Positions 49,946 through 61,512 of a stretch of DNA of 64,000 nucleotides are shown one piece after another. The notes under the pieces were generated by a model that made no database searches, was not told where the DNA came from, and saw only the letters and a list, made by a program, of their open reading frames with translations. The stretch is taken from contig OY821774.1 of NCBI GenBank assembly GCA_963682175.1, positions 44,840,201 to 44,904,200 on the forward strand, in the 5' to 3' direction. The translations under genes and the position numbers were made by a program. The stretch comes from Triglochin maritima (lineage: Eukaryota > Streptophyta > Magnoliopsida > Alismatales > Juncaginaceae). The first letter of the stretch is position 1, and every line of letters starts with the position of its first letter.

Positions 49946-51122
49946 TGATGGATGGAGAGTTTGGAGTTCGAGAGGAAGACTGAAAGCAACGTTATCTGTT
50001 GGGCAGGACAGGAGGGATCGATCCATTTATCCCCACCCAATTTAAAAGTTTAGTTTATAGAAACTTATCTACAATTCTACTTCTCGTATCTTCAGTTTCC
50101 AATAATAAATACACAAATGTATCTTTTTATGAAATGAAAAAAAAAATGCCGACGTTACTAGAAAACAACATTTTTAGGTTAAATGCAAGGAACTTAGGGA
50201 TGTCAATTTTACACGAAACACGATAACACGACACGAAAGCGACACGAAGTTAGCGGATATGGATTGAGAATTTGAAAACGATTAATAAATGGGTTGGATA
50301 CGGCAACACGATTATTAAATGGGTTGGATATGGATTTATGCTGAAAAAACGATTAACACGATTAAGACACGATAAAACACGATAAATAATTGGGTAATTA
50401 GGCACACGATTACGAATACGACACGATTAATACACGACTAATACCGACAAGTCTATAAGTAATATCTAAGTTATAAATTATAATAAACAAATTCTAATAA
50501 CTGAATGCCATATTTATAATTTTACCAATTATATATATAATTGGTTTGAAACTTTGAAGTTTGAACTTGAACTCTGAACGAGTGGATAATTGTGTGTTAA
50601 ACGTGTGTTAAATGGTGTAAACGGTAGCGGTGTTAAACGTGTACACGAAGTAACCCGTTTAATAATCGGGTATAAACGGGTTGGATATTGCAACACGATT
50701 ATAAATGTGTTGGATACGGCAGAAATTTAGCAACACGATTATTAAATGGGTCGGATACGGCACAACACCTAGAGCTTATATATAGAAGTTGACACGACAA
50801 GATTAGCACACGACACGACACGATTGACAGCCCTAAAGGAACTAGACGTCTCTTGGTTTTCGGGTGAAATTCATATCCTCGTCAGTTTCGATGTTAAAAG
50901 GACGTTGATACAATGGACGAGTTTGGACTAACACGCGGACAACGGCCCAACCCATAAATCCAAAAGTTGACCTGAAATACAATTATATCCATTACCCTAC
51001 AAGCTCATTTGAACATCGATCGATATTGCCTTCTTGCATGTTGAAGTTGGCATGATAAAACATCCCATGAACATATATTCATTTTCACCCTCATGTCCTC
51101 CAACATCATACATCACATCACA
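49946..51122. other. Upstream region of pTAC14 and 3' flank of the diterpene synthase gene
   Basis: Apart from the miniature element at 50195-50835 no feature is recognised. The pTAC14 promoter must lie here, and the insertion sits about 250 bp upstream of its start codon. Confidence 0.5.
50195..50835. mobile_element. hAT-type miniature element upstream of pTAC14, duplication AAGGAACT
   Basis: AAGGAACT at 50187-50194 and 50836-50843 is a perfect 8-bp target duplication. The 641-bp element starts TAGGGATGTCAAT and ends, on the other strand, TAGGGCTGTCAAT, so 12 of 13 terminal bases pair. The subterminal regions are full of ACACGA words, and gggttggata-tgg phrases repeat in the centre. There is no coding capacity. 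Confidence 0.88.
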
Positions 51123-54100
51123 TCACATCTGACAACTACAACCGTTGAAAGTTGAATATATACTTATATTGCTTGCTGGTTCAAAGAGGACTTTGGAGAC
51201 ATGCGATACGAACGCTTCATGTGGACAATGATTGGTGTAGTAAAAGCTCTTCGCGATGGTAAGGAAGGTCTGCTTGGTGTTGTAAACCTCTTCGTCGTAG
51301 CTCGATATAACGCAGCGAACTAGTTTCTTCATTTCCATTTCCACAGTACCGTTCCTCGGTATGTGTTTGATCTTGCGATTGTGAACTTTACTTGTTCTAG
51401 CCTGTCGAAATCGAACTAAATTAATGTCTTATTGTTGTCGGATCTATGGTTTCAGATTATACAAAAGAATATGATAAAATTATATTGTGTACCTTCCACT
51501 TAAGTGACTACATTAATTAGGTTTAAGACACTGATAGACCGACTAAACTTAGCATGGTATGTAATTGTCATCTCAATAATGCAAGGCAGTGTCATGTGCA
51601 ATACCACAATAGCTTCAGAGTAAAGATATAGAGCACATTATATTAGAGTTGTGTCAGCCACCTTTCACTTATAAACAGTCTGACTGTAAAGAGGATAAGT
51701 ATGTTATGTTACGTACCTCAGGTCCAGCTGGAATTGCTGGGCTCAGACAACAATGATTGATCATGGATGCTGAGATGGTCAAGTCTTCGAATTGGACATT
51801 GTTTTGAGGATCCAATAACCAGTTCTCCAGAGTCAAGCGATTGGCACATAATTCGACCATACGAACCAGTAGTCCGATATCGCTGTTTTGGAAAGGCAAT
51901 GCCATTTGAGTAGAAGCCTTCTTATGTTGAGTCTCCATCCAATCTAACCACTGCAAAGTTGTAAGATGTGGAGGTTACTATGTTTCATCATACTAACTTT
52001 AACCAATAAATTAATCAAATACCAAGGTGTTTGGGATGCTTACAGCTCTCTGCATTTGATGAAAGAAATGGTGCTTATAGCCACCCATGGGTTGGTGAAT
52101 TTTTGAAGATAATTTTTCCAATGTTTCGAGAAGCACCTTGAGAATTTCGTCGTTCTTCGACCTTGTTTTAGGATGTTAATGTAGTTAGTGCAAGTCCTGA
52201 TATTGCGTGACTAATAAAATCAATGCATTGTACCACCTACATAACTTAACGTAAAAAGTAGGTAGATCATAGTGAGGTAAAAAGTAGGACACTTGTTCAT
52301 GTTGTTTTTGGACTTTTTAAAATTCAAGCCAAGGGTGGAACTTGAGGCCACAGTTGAGGGATGCATACTGTAATGTAACTTGGAAGTGTAAATGTATAAT
52401 ACACTTTCAATATTGCGTTTAAGATGCGAAACCAAGCGCTGAATTACCTGATATCATCAGTTTTGGAGTTCTGAATTTGATGAATGATCTTAGAAAAGGC
52501 TTGCATCATCTCATTCCAACCGGTAAAAGTTCCATTTGACGAGGAGACTATTTTCATTAGAAGGCCAGTCTGAGCCCATCCAATTCTCTCCAACACCCTC
52601 TCAGGTTCAAATATACTGCTTGCTGCTAAGAAATATTCCTTCACAATCTGATCCTCACCAATTCCAAATTTTTCAAGACCCAACTCTGCTCCCCACCTAG
52701 TACAGACAATTATTTAACATGTTTAATAACCACAGCTATTGCATATCATATAAATTTGATTAAAGCAAGTGATCTCTGACCTTTTCAAGTCATGCAACTC
52801 TACTTGGTGGATGGCCTGGCATTTGTTGAAATCCACCTTTGCTAGATCTAAGTAGTAGTTGTTCACACTATGCATTCTACAATGCTCGTACATTTAGCAT
52901 ATATTATAAAGTTTTTGTTAACAAAAGTATGGAATTAATCAAAGCGCTTCACCTATAAGGTACTTTTCCGATCCATAAATCATCGGAGCCACCATATTGT
53001 TGAAGGTAGATGCTCGTCTCTATGCGTGGTAGTCTTGCGTAGAGAGGATAGTCTAGAGCAAACCCTACCTGCACAAGAATTGTGACATGCAAGAGCAACT
53101 TCATTTGCCTATAGTTGATGTGGTTACCATTTTTTCTTCAGAAAAATACATTGTAAGACAACATATTCCAACTATTATCACAACAAACATATATTCCTTA
53201 AACAAATTATTTTTTAATAAATTTATTTTACGAAATTGTTTTTAATTAGACGACATTAATTTATCTTATGGTGGAACTTGAATCCTTACTTCACCAGGGA
53301 AATCCTTGCTGATCGACCACTTATCGACGAGACTGTTGCTAGCTTGCCTTTCTCTGAGATAATTGTAAGAGAATTTCTTGGCCTCATCCAATATATGTTC
53401 TCCGGGAAATGCGAGTTCAGAGGCTCTATACAGGTTATAAACAAGGGTGAGAGAATACCCCAATTGTCCCGGGTAATTATGGAATTCCTCTCCTTGTTTG
53501 TATTTCTCATAGACATCTGTGACATATGTTGATCCCCTAAAAACAGTCAAATAATGTACTGGTGGAAATTGTGTGATCTTAGTTGGGCATTCATATGGTT
53601 TGTTTAGTTACCGCAGGAAATGTGGTATCCGTTCAGACGTAGAAGGCGGAATCCCATGGAAGTGTCGTCAATGTCGCATAGTCTTGGATTTCTCGACCAA
53701 CTTATGCCTGTGTCTGTCCAGTATCTGGAGTTCATTACAAAATTTAAGTCAGATACTTTCTGATCGCATCATTTTCACTTTTATTACATAGACGTCCAAA
53801 AACCATATCATTTTGGATATCACCACATGAAATCAACTCAAACTTGTTTCTTCTTTCAAAATTACAAATGCCATATTGTGTACTTCGATTTATTTTATGT
53901 AGCCTAGTGAAAACAAATGTAACAATTAATAGCAAAGAGCGATATACTCTGTCTCGTATAACTGAAAATAAAGTATACCTCAGTAGAAGATCACCTTATT
54001 GCAGTGCCTGAAAGATATATGCTAGTTCAAATTTACAACTTCTATACCAAATGCTTGTGCAAAACCTTTAACAAAATGTTTCCTAACTCTCCTTTTTCTC

Positions 54101-57100
54101 CTTTTGCCCCTGTAGGTGATATAACTTCCAAGTTGTAATGAGAAATATTACCGATTGACGTAGTCAAGGATTTCCTTGATCTCTTGCTTGAAATGGCGGG
54201 ATATGCCCAACCGTTGTAACCGATCAACACACCAAAGGCGCTCGAAAAGATCGACAGGATACACGTTTGGTACTGAGTCATGAAAAAACTGGTGGAAATG
54301 AGGTTAGGATGCTTGGAAGTGAGTTTCAGAAAGTTGAGCGAACAGAATGCTGTTTATATCTACTTTAAGTTAACACGATTCTAATAAATTCGCATCAAAT
54401 TTGAACATCATGAGTGAACAGAATGCTGTTTAATACCTACTTTAAGTTAACACGATTCTAATAAATTCGCATCAAATTTGAACATCATGACCTTAAACTC
54501 TTTTCTGCATTCAATTATAACCGTAATGTCCTTAATTATGGTCTCAGCCCCTAGATGTTTACTAACATATGTTTAAGCAACTTAATCTCTAAGTATCGCT
54601 GATGTTGTGATTAACAAATTCATTTTACCTCCTCCGTTGTATTTATCAACCATATTCCTAAGATATTGGAGACATTTCTGGTCCTTGGTGTGCATGAGAG
54701 CATAAGCAGTCGAAGACGGTGAGAAAAGGAAGGATCCATCGGCGCAACGAAGCTCTAAAAGTTTCTCCCAGTTAAGATCTTCCCCATGCATGCCTTCCAA
54801 ACTATACAACGCCGGGGTTGGAGTTTTGTACAGCATTTCCTTGGGAATCCTATCAATCAAATTCCACATTAAGATCGTATCACTGAATTAAATTATCATT
54901 GCCCACTAAATTTTGGAGAAGCTCAGTAAAAAGTTGTATACGCTCATCCTAAGGAATACATGAAGTAACACTTGCAACAACTGAAGGATGAATATCAGTT
55001 GATATAATTTCCATAGTTAGGGAAAAAACTTGTTAGTTTTAAACCTATTATGTTTTGGTTTCAATCTTATAGTGTTAACTCAAAAAATGCAGGCACGCCC
55101 TGGTGGTATCCTCATTAACTACAATGAAATTCAGTGATAAAATGTATTATGTGCACAAGAACAGCTTTTTTGAACTAATGAAATGAAACATAGTTGAACG
55201 TACAATATAATTAACTTCCCTTTCAACTGTTTTAACTAATAAGGACTATGTATATCGTATACCTTTTCAATTTTTGCTTCCTCGTCTCGAACAATTTCTG
55301 CAAGACCTCTGAATCATAGGGTAGTTCCACTTTCAATGATCTAGCAGTATCCAAGAGATGAGTGAACACGAGATCGAACCCAATGGTTCGGTGTTTCTCC
55401 TCATCATCTCCAAGCCTATCAATGTTCCTCCCCAGAAAGCCAACCCCTAAGTGGACAAAAATATGATTATATGCATTCATGGATGGATCATGTATGTGAC
55501 TATAATAAATAGTCATGCATACGTTATGTTCTGATCTGTTGATCAAATCCATGCTTTCATCTGAAAATTTTCCTCAACATGAATAAATAATTATCATGAT
55601 GAAAATTCCTGTATGTGTAGTTTTTCATGTGAGAACAGATAGACCTCTGCAACTACTGAAAAAGTTAATCTAAAAAACTGCTACATATGAGACTGGTTTG
55701 CAATGGCTTACATATATGAATCTATCTAACTTAACTCTCCTTTGAAAAAAAACCTACTTACACCTTTTTATAAATGGTCTTGATCAACTTTCTGTTGACA
55801 CTTTCCTCTGTACTAAATGATAGATTACAATTTGTCTACTTCCATAGGTGGAAATCAATGAGGTACCATTTTTTTCTCTCCAAAAAACAAATTCCCCACA
55901 ACATCTTGAATGTCACGGTTTTAAATTTGAAGATAAAATTGGGACTGTTTTTAGTTGAAGGTGTCGTTTTGATTTTTGATCTGAAGTTGATCAGGGAGGA
56001 CAATTGTAATTTAGCCAACAAAAAAAATCACAATTATATACAAGAACAAAAAATCATAATTACCATTGGAATTTGGATAAACAAACTAAATGAAATTGCA
56101 AATATATATATATTTATGTGTGCATACCTCTTTCATATTTATTTGGTTCAATGCACCATGATTTGAGTGCAACCACACAAGCAAGCGTGCTAAGTAGTCT
56201 ATCAGGCAATATGAAGTGCTTATCTCCCCAAGACCCATCTTCTAGTTGGTTTTCACTAATCCAACGTAGACTAGTTGGAAATTGAGGGCCTCCATTTCCA
56301 AAGATGTTCTCAACCAAAGCAACCCAAGCAGTATCATAGGCTGACACACTTATGTCTCCATCCTCCATTGATCTCAGTGTTGCTTTGATGATCGATCCAT
56401 CTTTCTCTTCTTTTGTTCATCCATCCGTTCAGCCTACAAATTGATGATCGATGTTCTGTCTTAAGTGTTATGCTTCTCACTAACATAAGCTTGCAAACAT
56501 CAACAAGATTAGAAGACAACATGAAGATAACATTGGGGTTCATAATTTTTTTTTATTTAATAACTATGGTTTAAAATAAAGATAAAGGATAAGTTATACA
56601 ACAATAGCAATATCAAATAACAAATTTTGATATGTCTCAAATAGAAAATATGATTTCATAGAACATGGTGTTACAATTTTGAAAGATATGATACGTCGTA
56701 AAAATAAATTTATTAACCAAAATTGCAAATGATTTATATATATTTTTAATAAATTTATGATGTTACCGAGAGTAAAAAGTGATATACCTCAAAAACATTA
56801 CTTTATCACAAAATATGATCGATCGCTAAATAGGATTTATCGCCACAAAAATATGATTTGCTTTGGTAATAAATCGTATTTTCTTTGATAAATCATGCAT
56901 TTCTGGAATCGTTTTTTGATAAATCACATTTTTGCGTTATATCATTTTTATTTCATGTATTTTATGGAACCCGGATAAATTATACATTTGCAATAAATTG
57001 ACACATGATTTAATAAAAAATATATTTTTACCAAAAAATATGTTGCATTGCACTAAAAAATATATATTAATTAAATATTATATTTAAGATGGTATTAACT

Positions 57101-58010
57101 AGAAATTATTCACTAGTGATTAAAGCTTTTAGCTAAAGTCAATAAAATGTATTTGTTAAGACTATAGACTATTATCTGTACATGTAATTATGCAAAAGTT
57201 GAATACGTATACCAATTTTTAAGAAACGAGGACATTTGAGAGGGATAAGAAATAAGTAACAACATAAAAATATTAACTAAATCATATTGTAAATAAAAGT
57301 ATTTAATAAGATAATGTTGGAATTTTATTTGAGGCAAATACTTGAATTTATTAGGCCATGATGCAAAGAATATTATATACTTTGATAACGTTAGAATATA
57401 TCTATTTTACTATACAAAATAAAGGTCTGGCTAGCAAGAAACTTAAGTCCATACGACCATACCGGTAAGTTTATGATTACCTTGAGCTCTTCTCTTGGGT
57501 TTTTATCCGAATTATCTGATGCAATGAGCTTAATTTTGCTCGCCTAAATAATACACCAAAGGGATGAATTAGGTGTAAGTGAGACATCAAAAGGAAGAGA
57601 TAATAAAAATAATAACCAAAGAAAAGCATTCATATTAATTATAATACAATTATTCGATAATTATTTCTTGTTTCAAAAACAATATTTTACATATTACATT
57701 GCATTTTTTGCACAATACTTGTATAGACAAATAGAATAATCATGGTGCAATTATATATTTATCATCGTACTTTGAACTAATTTCGACTGTTCCTTGCCTG
57801 CAAAGCAGTAGATTGATATCCTTCCAACGGCAAAACAAGTTCGCAGGAGCCTCGCTAAGACAAGAATTAAACCGAATCAAATCAAGTGGTAAACAATCTC
57901 CAAACTCTAAATTGAAAAGAAAATAAGAAATTAGGAGAGAGCTGTGGCATACTAAGATCTCTCTTGGTAGATATGGGAAACATGGTTGGTGTATAAAAAG
58001 AGGTAGCCAT
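51123..58010 (-). pseudogene. Class II diterpene synthase (copalyl diphosphate synthase-like) with two frame breaks
   Basis: Fifteen exons are recognisable: 57953-58010, 57798-57850, 57481-57543, 56128-56433, 55263-55446, 54629-54849, 54152-54272, 53612-53724, 53290-53516, 52953-53066, 52781-52876, 52448-52696, 52044-52161, 51717-51950 and 51123-51401. The protein starts with a plastid-type leader (MATSFYTPTMFPIST). It shows SAYDTAWVALVE, QLEDGSWGD, the class II catalytic motif DIDDT in exon 8, and a C terminus ending in KQTFLTIAKSFYY and KVLFEPA. No class I DDXXD motif is seen, as expected of a CPS that protonates geranylgeranyl diphosphate. Frames match at nearly every junction, but exon 10 is 2 bases short near 53043, and exon 4 is one base short before its conserved part. 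Exon 6 has LYSLEG where gibberellin-type enzymes have LHSLEG; VPN is kept. Exon 2 uses a GC donor (CAG|GCAAGG). It may be a pseudogene, or these may be assembly errors. Confidence 0.88.
54335..54487. repeat. 76-bp tandem duplication in a diterpene synthase intron
   Basis: The segment starting TGAGCGAACAGAATGCTG at 54335 is repeated from 54411 with few changes. It lies in the intron between exons 6 and 7 and does not touch splice sites. Confidence 0.88.
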
Positions 58011-58238
58011 TGGAATTATCAATTTGTTGTAATGGTGATGTGGTGGGCTTGTTTGGGATCTTATAGGAGTTGGCTTTCCAATATTCATAGCGTTTTAGTT
58101 ATGTAGAACTACTATGTTCGTTTGTTAAGTGGGAAACGTGATGATGGTGTTGGGAATTGCCTCGCTCAATCAAGCGCTACTCAGGGTGGGTAAAGTAGGA
58201 ACGAGTTAGTTTAAGTTATTTACCGTCCAGAGGTGGTA

Positions 58239-58572
58239 TGTTAAATTTAGTTGGTTCACCACCTCAATAAAACTTAAGCACTTAGGTGAAGGATAATGGA
58301 TTCAACTCTATTATAGAGTGTTGCACACAATTTGTGTTTAGCAATGTGAGATTATTTTCTCAACACTCCCCCACACGCGTGACCGGGATAATTTTTTCCG
58401 TGTCTACTTGTGGACCATATAGGTTGGAGTGAGCCTCATAGGTCAATCAAACCGCTCTGATACCATGTTAAATTTGGTTGGTCCACCACATCAACAAAAC
58501 CTAAACACTTAGGTGAAAGGTAATGGATCAAACTCTATTATAGAGTGTTGCACGCAATTTGTGTTTAGCAAT
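58239..58572 (-). mobile_element. TRIM-like miniature LTR retroelement, right LTR incomplete
   Basis: A 127-bp direct repeat unit begins TGTTAAATTTAG at 58239 and ends TCAACA at 58365. Its partner starts TGTTAAATTTGG at 58466 and is similar for about 107 bp, to 58572. Between them are only 100 bp. These hold a purine tract on the minus strand (58366-58376) and, at 58454-58465, gctctgatacca, the complement of the initiator-tRNA-Met primer-binding site. Tiny LTRs, both priming sites and no genes define a TRIM. The missing right end prevents a target-duplication check. Confidence 0.72.
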
Positions 58573-61122
58573 ATAAACCACTAGGTTTGTAGCATTATGC
58601 TTAGCAGATAAGGTAGTCGTATGAACAAGCCAAACTCAAGTTTAAATTTAGCTTCTTTGTAAACAAGTTGAGTTCTGGATCCATACTAAAAGAGCCGGCT
58701 CGAGTTTGGCTAGTTTACTCATTTACAAGATCAACGGTTTTAATCGTTAAAAGTTAAAACAAAACAGTGGAATTATACATCAACATGGTGGGTAGTTTGC
58801 AGTATATAGAGGATATCTTTAGTGAATTATATAAGTATAATATATAAATATCATTCGAACCTAAACTAACGAAAAAATTAACTGAGATCGAACTAATCAA
58901 GTAGAGTTCGAGTTCAGCTCTTTTGATAAAATGAGCTGAAAATTGTATTTTAAATCTACTTGTTTATGGGACAAGTTAAGTTCGAGCCGAACTTTGTTGA
59001 AAGGATTTCGAGTCAAAATTGACAAACTAAAAATAATTATGCTTCACGATCTTTATTTAGATAAAAATATATCAAGAAAACATATAAAAAAGAAAACACT
59101 AATTTTTGAAGAAATGGAAAACCTAGATTCATTGATATTCTCCCAAGACTAAACCCACATAAACCCAAATCCAAAAAAACCCCAGACCCAAAGAAGCTTC
59201 ACATCCTTACCTCCCTAAACCCAAGACTGTGTTTTTTGTTCGTGTTCATCTTTTTTGCATTTGTTTTGATTTTGGACATCAAAATACCAAATTAAAATAA
59301 TTTCATCACTCTAGCATCCAAATCATCTTGCTTCTCTCTTTTGTCTAGTTTCTTTTTTAGTTTGCAATTTTTTTTACAAATCTAGGGTTGCAAAAAGTAT
59401 TGAATAGATCTTGATGAATTTTGCGATTCATAATGGTTGATTTACGTACATGTTTATTTTGTTACCCACGTTCAAAGAGATTTTTAGAAAGATTAATAAT
59501 GAAGTTATTATAAACCATTTCAAAATATGAAAAATAAAAAGAAGTGTCAAAAACAAATATTAATGTATTGATAATATTTTTATAAGATTTGTGGTTACAC
59601 ATTTATTTTGGGTCTGATGTCCACTAAATCCGAGCGAAGAGGATTGCGTCCTATGGTATAGTTAATTATATCAGAGCAGTGGTTATTTTTTCCCCTTTCC
59701 AATAAACAAGACACCAAATTAGCAAACATCACTCGATAGTCATCTACCAAAGAACCAATTAAGATAGTAGATATTGTTCAACCAATGTATTGAACAGCCA
59801 GTACCTTTTCAGCATTGAAGTCGGTGAAGTAGTCCAAAGTAATCTTGTACTACATCTTCTAGAGGTGACAAGTTTGCTATAATATATGTTATGATAATAA
59901 ATCCTAATTTCTACGAAAGTGCTTCAATTTTTTTTGACATCCACATAAAAGCTAGTTTTGGACCCTTTTTTATGTCAAAGAGAATGACTTCAAAAATATG
60001 AAATTAAAGGTCATAACAAACATGTAAAGATGGTTGATTCTTTCCACTTAAAATCTAGACTTCTGGTTGTTCAATATATTTATTTGTCGATTTATTGATC
60101 ACTTTACCGAACATCTAATATTCTTTTTCTTCTTCTTTGGAATCCAAATTTGTTGTGATTTGAAAGGGCCGAAAGATTCGTCCAACTTCTTACAAAATTA
60201 AAGAGAAGAGAACATGTTAACAACTTGTTTGTTCTCACGTGGATGAATAGTTTTTGACTTTTTGTCAGCATCTTGCGTCTAGATCTCTCCATTTTTTGAC
60301 TTATTTTTGGATTGTTTTGTAATTCTTTGATTAAATCTAAGATTTAAGAAATTTGATTGGCAACTGTACAATATTGTTGTTTTTGAAGTGTATCCAAGCA
60401 AATCCTTTTTTTAATAAGTTGTAAATGTACCTAAAATTGTTCGGAATAATTATATTGGATAAATGTTGGTCTAACCTTGTTTTTGGGTCCAATTCCGCTT
60501 AACATTCTGATGTTCCACAGATTTGAGCCGTTTGTATAACCAGAGGAGAGAATGGGTTATAGATCAGCACATAACAAAGATTGTTTTCTAGGTTTCTAGT
60601 CGTTGACAGTGAGTTGTGTTGAGCTCACACACACACACACGTATATATAGGTCTGATGATTCGTTTTAATGCCATGTGGATAGTTAATTGGCTCACCAGC
60701 TTAATAAAACTCAATTATTTAGGTGATGGGTACTACAGTGCTGGGTAGATTTAATATTTTCTCATCCATAATCTTCTCATATAAGAAGTTAAATCAATTA
60801 ATAAAATATGCTATAAAGACTTGAGAGTCTATTTTCCCTTCAATGGTCGCATTTCAAACTCAATTTGAGATGAATTTCTTTCATTTTTAAAGTCATAACT
60901 CAAACATAGGTATCCTAAACGAGATTAAGAAGTAGCACTCAATTTAGTTATAAGAAAAACGAAACGTTCCGTCTCCGAGCTCCCACCGGATCTGAGTCTC
61001 AGTCCGTCACCCACGAACCCACTGACCCCCAACACCTATTTTTTTGTCACAAAACTTAAGTTGATAAGTGTTATGGTAGTAGACTCATGTCATTATATCA
61101 CACTTTAACATTCTCATGTTAG
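58573..61122. other. Intergenic region
   Basis: No gene is recognised. About 58620-59000 has many GAGTTCGAG/GCTCGAG words, like the hAT-type element at 1401, and may be a relic. A (CA)n run lies at about 60628-60643, and about 60680-60770 resembles the TRIM LTR at 58239. Confidence 0.4.
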
Positions 61123-61366
61123 GCAATGTGAGACTAAACTTTGGAGTGTTACAACTCGTTGCCTAACATTCTCATCCTTTTTTTGAAGATGACTTTATAT
61201 ACATCACTACTTACATAAACCTCCCAACATTCTCATTGTATCGCACCCCAACATTCTCGTGTTGGGCAATGTAGGACAAAATTTTGGAGTGTTATAACCT
61301 AACATTCTCATGTTAGGCAATGTTAGGCAACGAGTTGTAACACTCCAAAGTTTAGTGCCACATTGC
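61123..61366. repeat. 48-bp inverted repeat with a spacer of about 150 bp
   Basis: 61123-61170 (starting gcaatgtgagactaaac) and 61319-61366 (ending gtgccacattgc) are reverse complements at 46 of 48 positions. The spacer holds a third, direct, weaker copy (gggcaatgtaggacaaaattttggagtg). Words match the short LTR family of the TRIM-like element. Confidence 0.85.
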
Positions 61367-61512
61367 TTAGTCGGAGAACAACGGAGACCTTCTGGAGACC
61401 TTCTGGAAAACCGGAGACCTTCTGGAAAACCAACAATGACAAAAAGTTTAGTTCGACGATGGTTAACCGGAGACCTTCTGGAAAACCAACACCGCTTAGT
61501 CGGAGAACAACC
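61365..61512. repeat. Short tandem repeat of GGAGACCTTCTGGAAAACC
   Basis: The unit GGAGACCTTCTGG recurs at 61383, 61394, 61413 and about 61469. The phrase gcttagtcggagaacaac occurs at both ends of the block (about 61365 and 61494). The block precedes the copia gag remnant. Confidence 0.8.

Noticed and set aside
49589..50026. pTAC14 starting at the upstream ATG 50026
   Set aside because: The extra 27 residues do not resemble a transit peptide, whereas MASTPLTL at 49945 does; kept only as an alternative.
53517..53550. Extending diterpene synthase exon 9 to the TTTTTAG acceptor near 53536
   Set aside because: That acceptor gives the wrong phase; CACAG at 53517 joins exon 8 in frame as C-D-V-Y-E.
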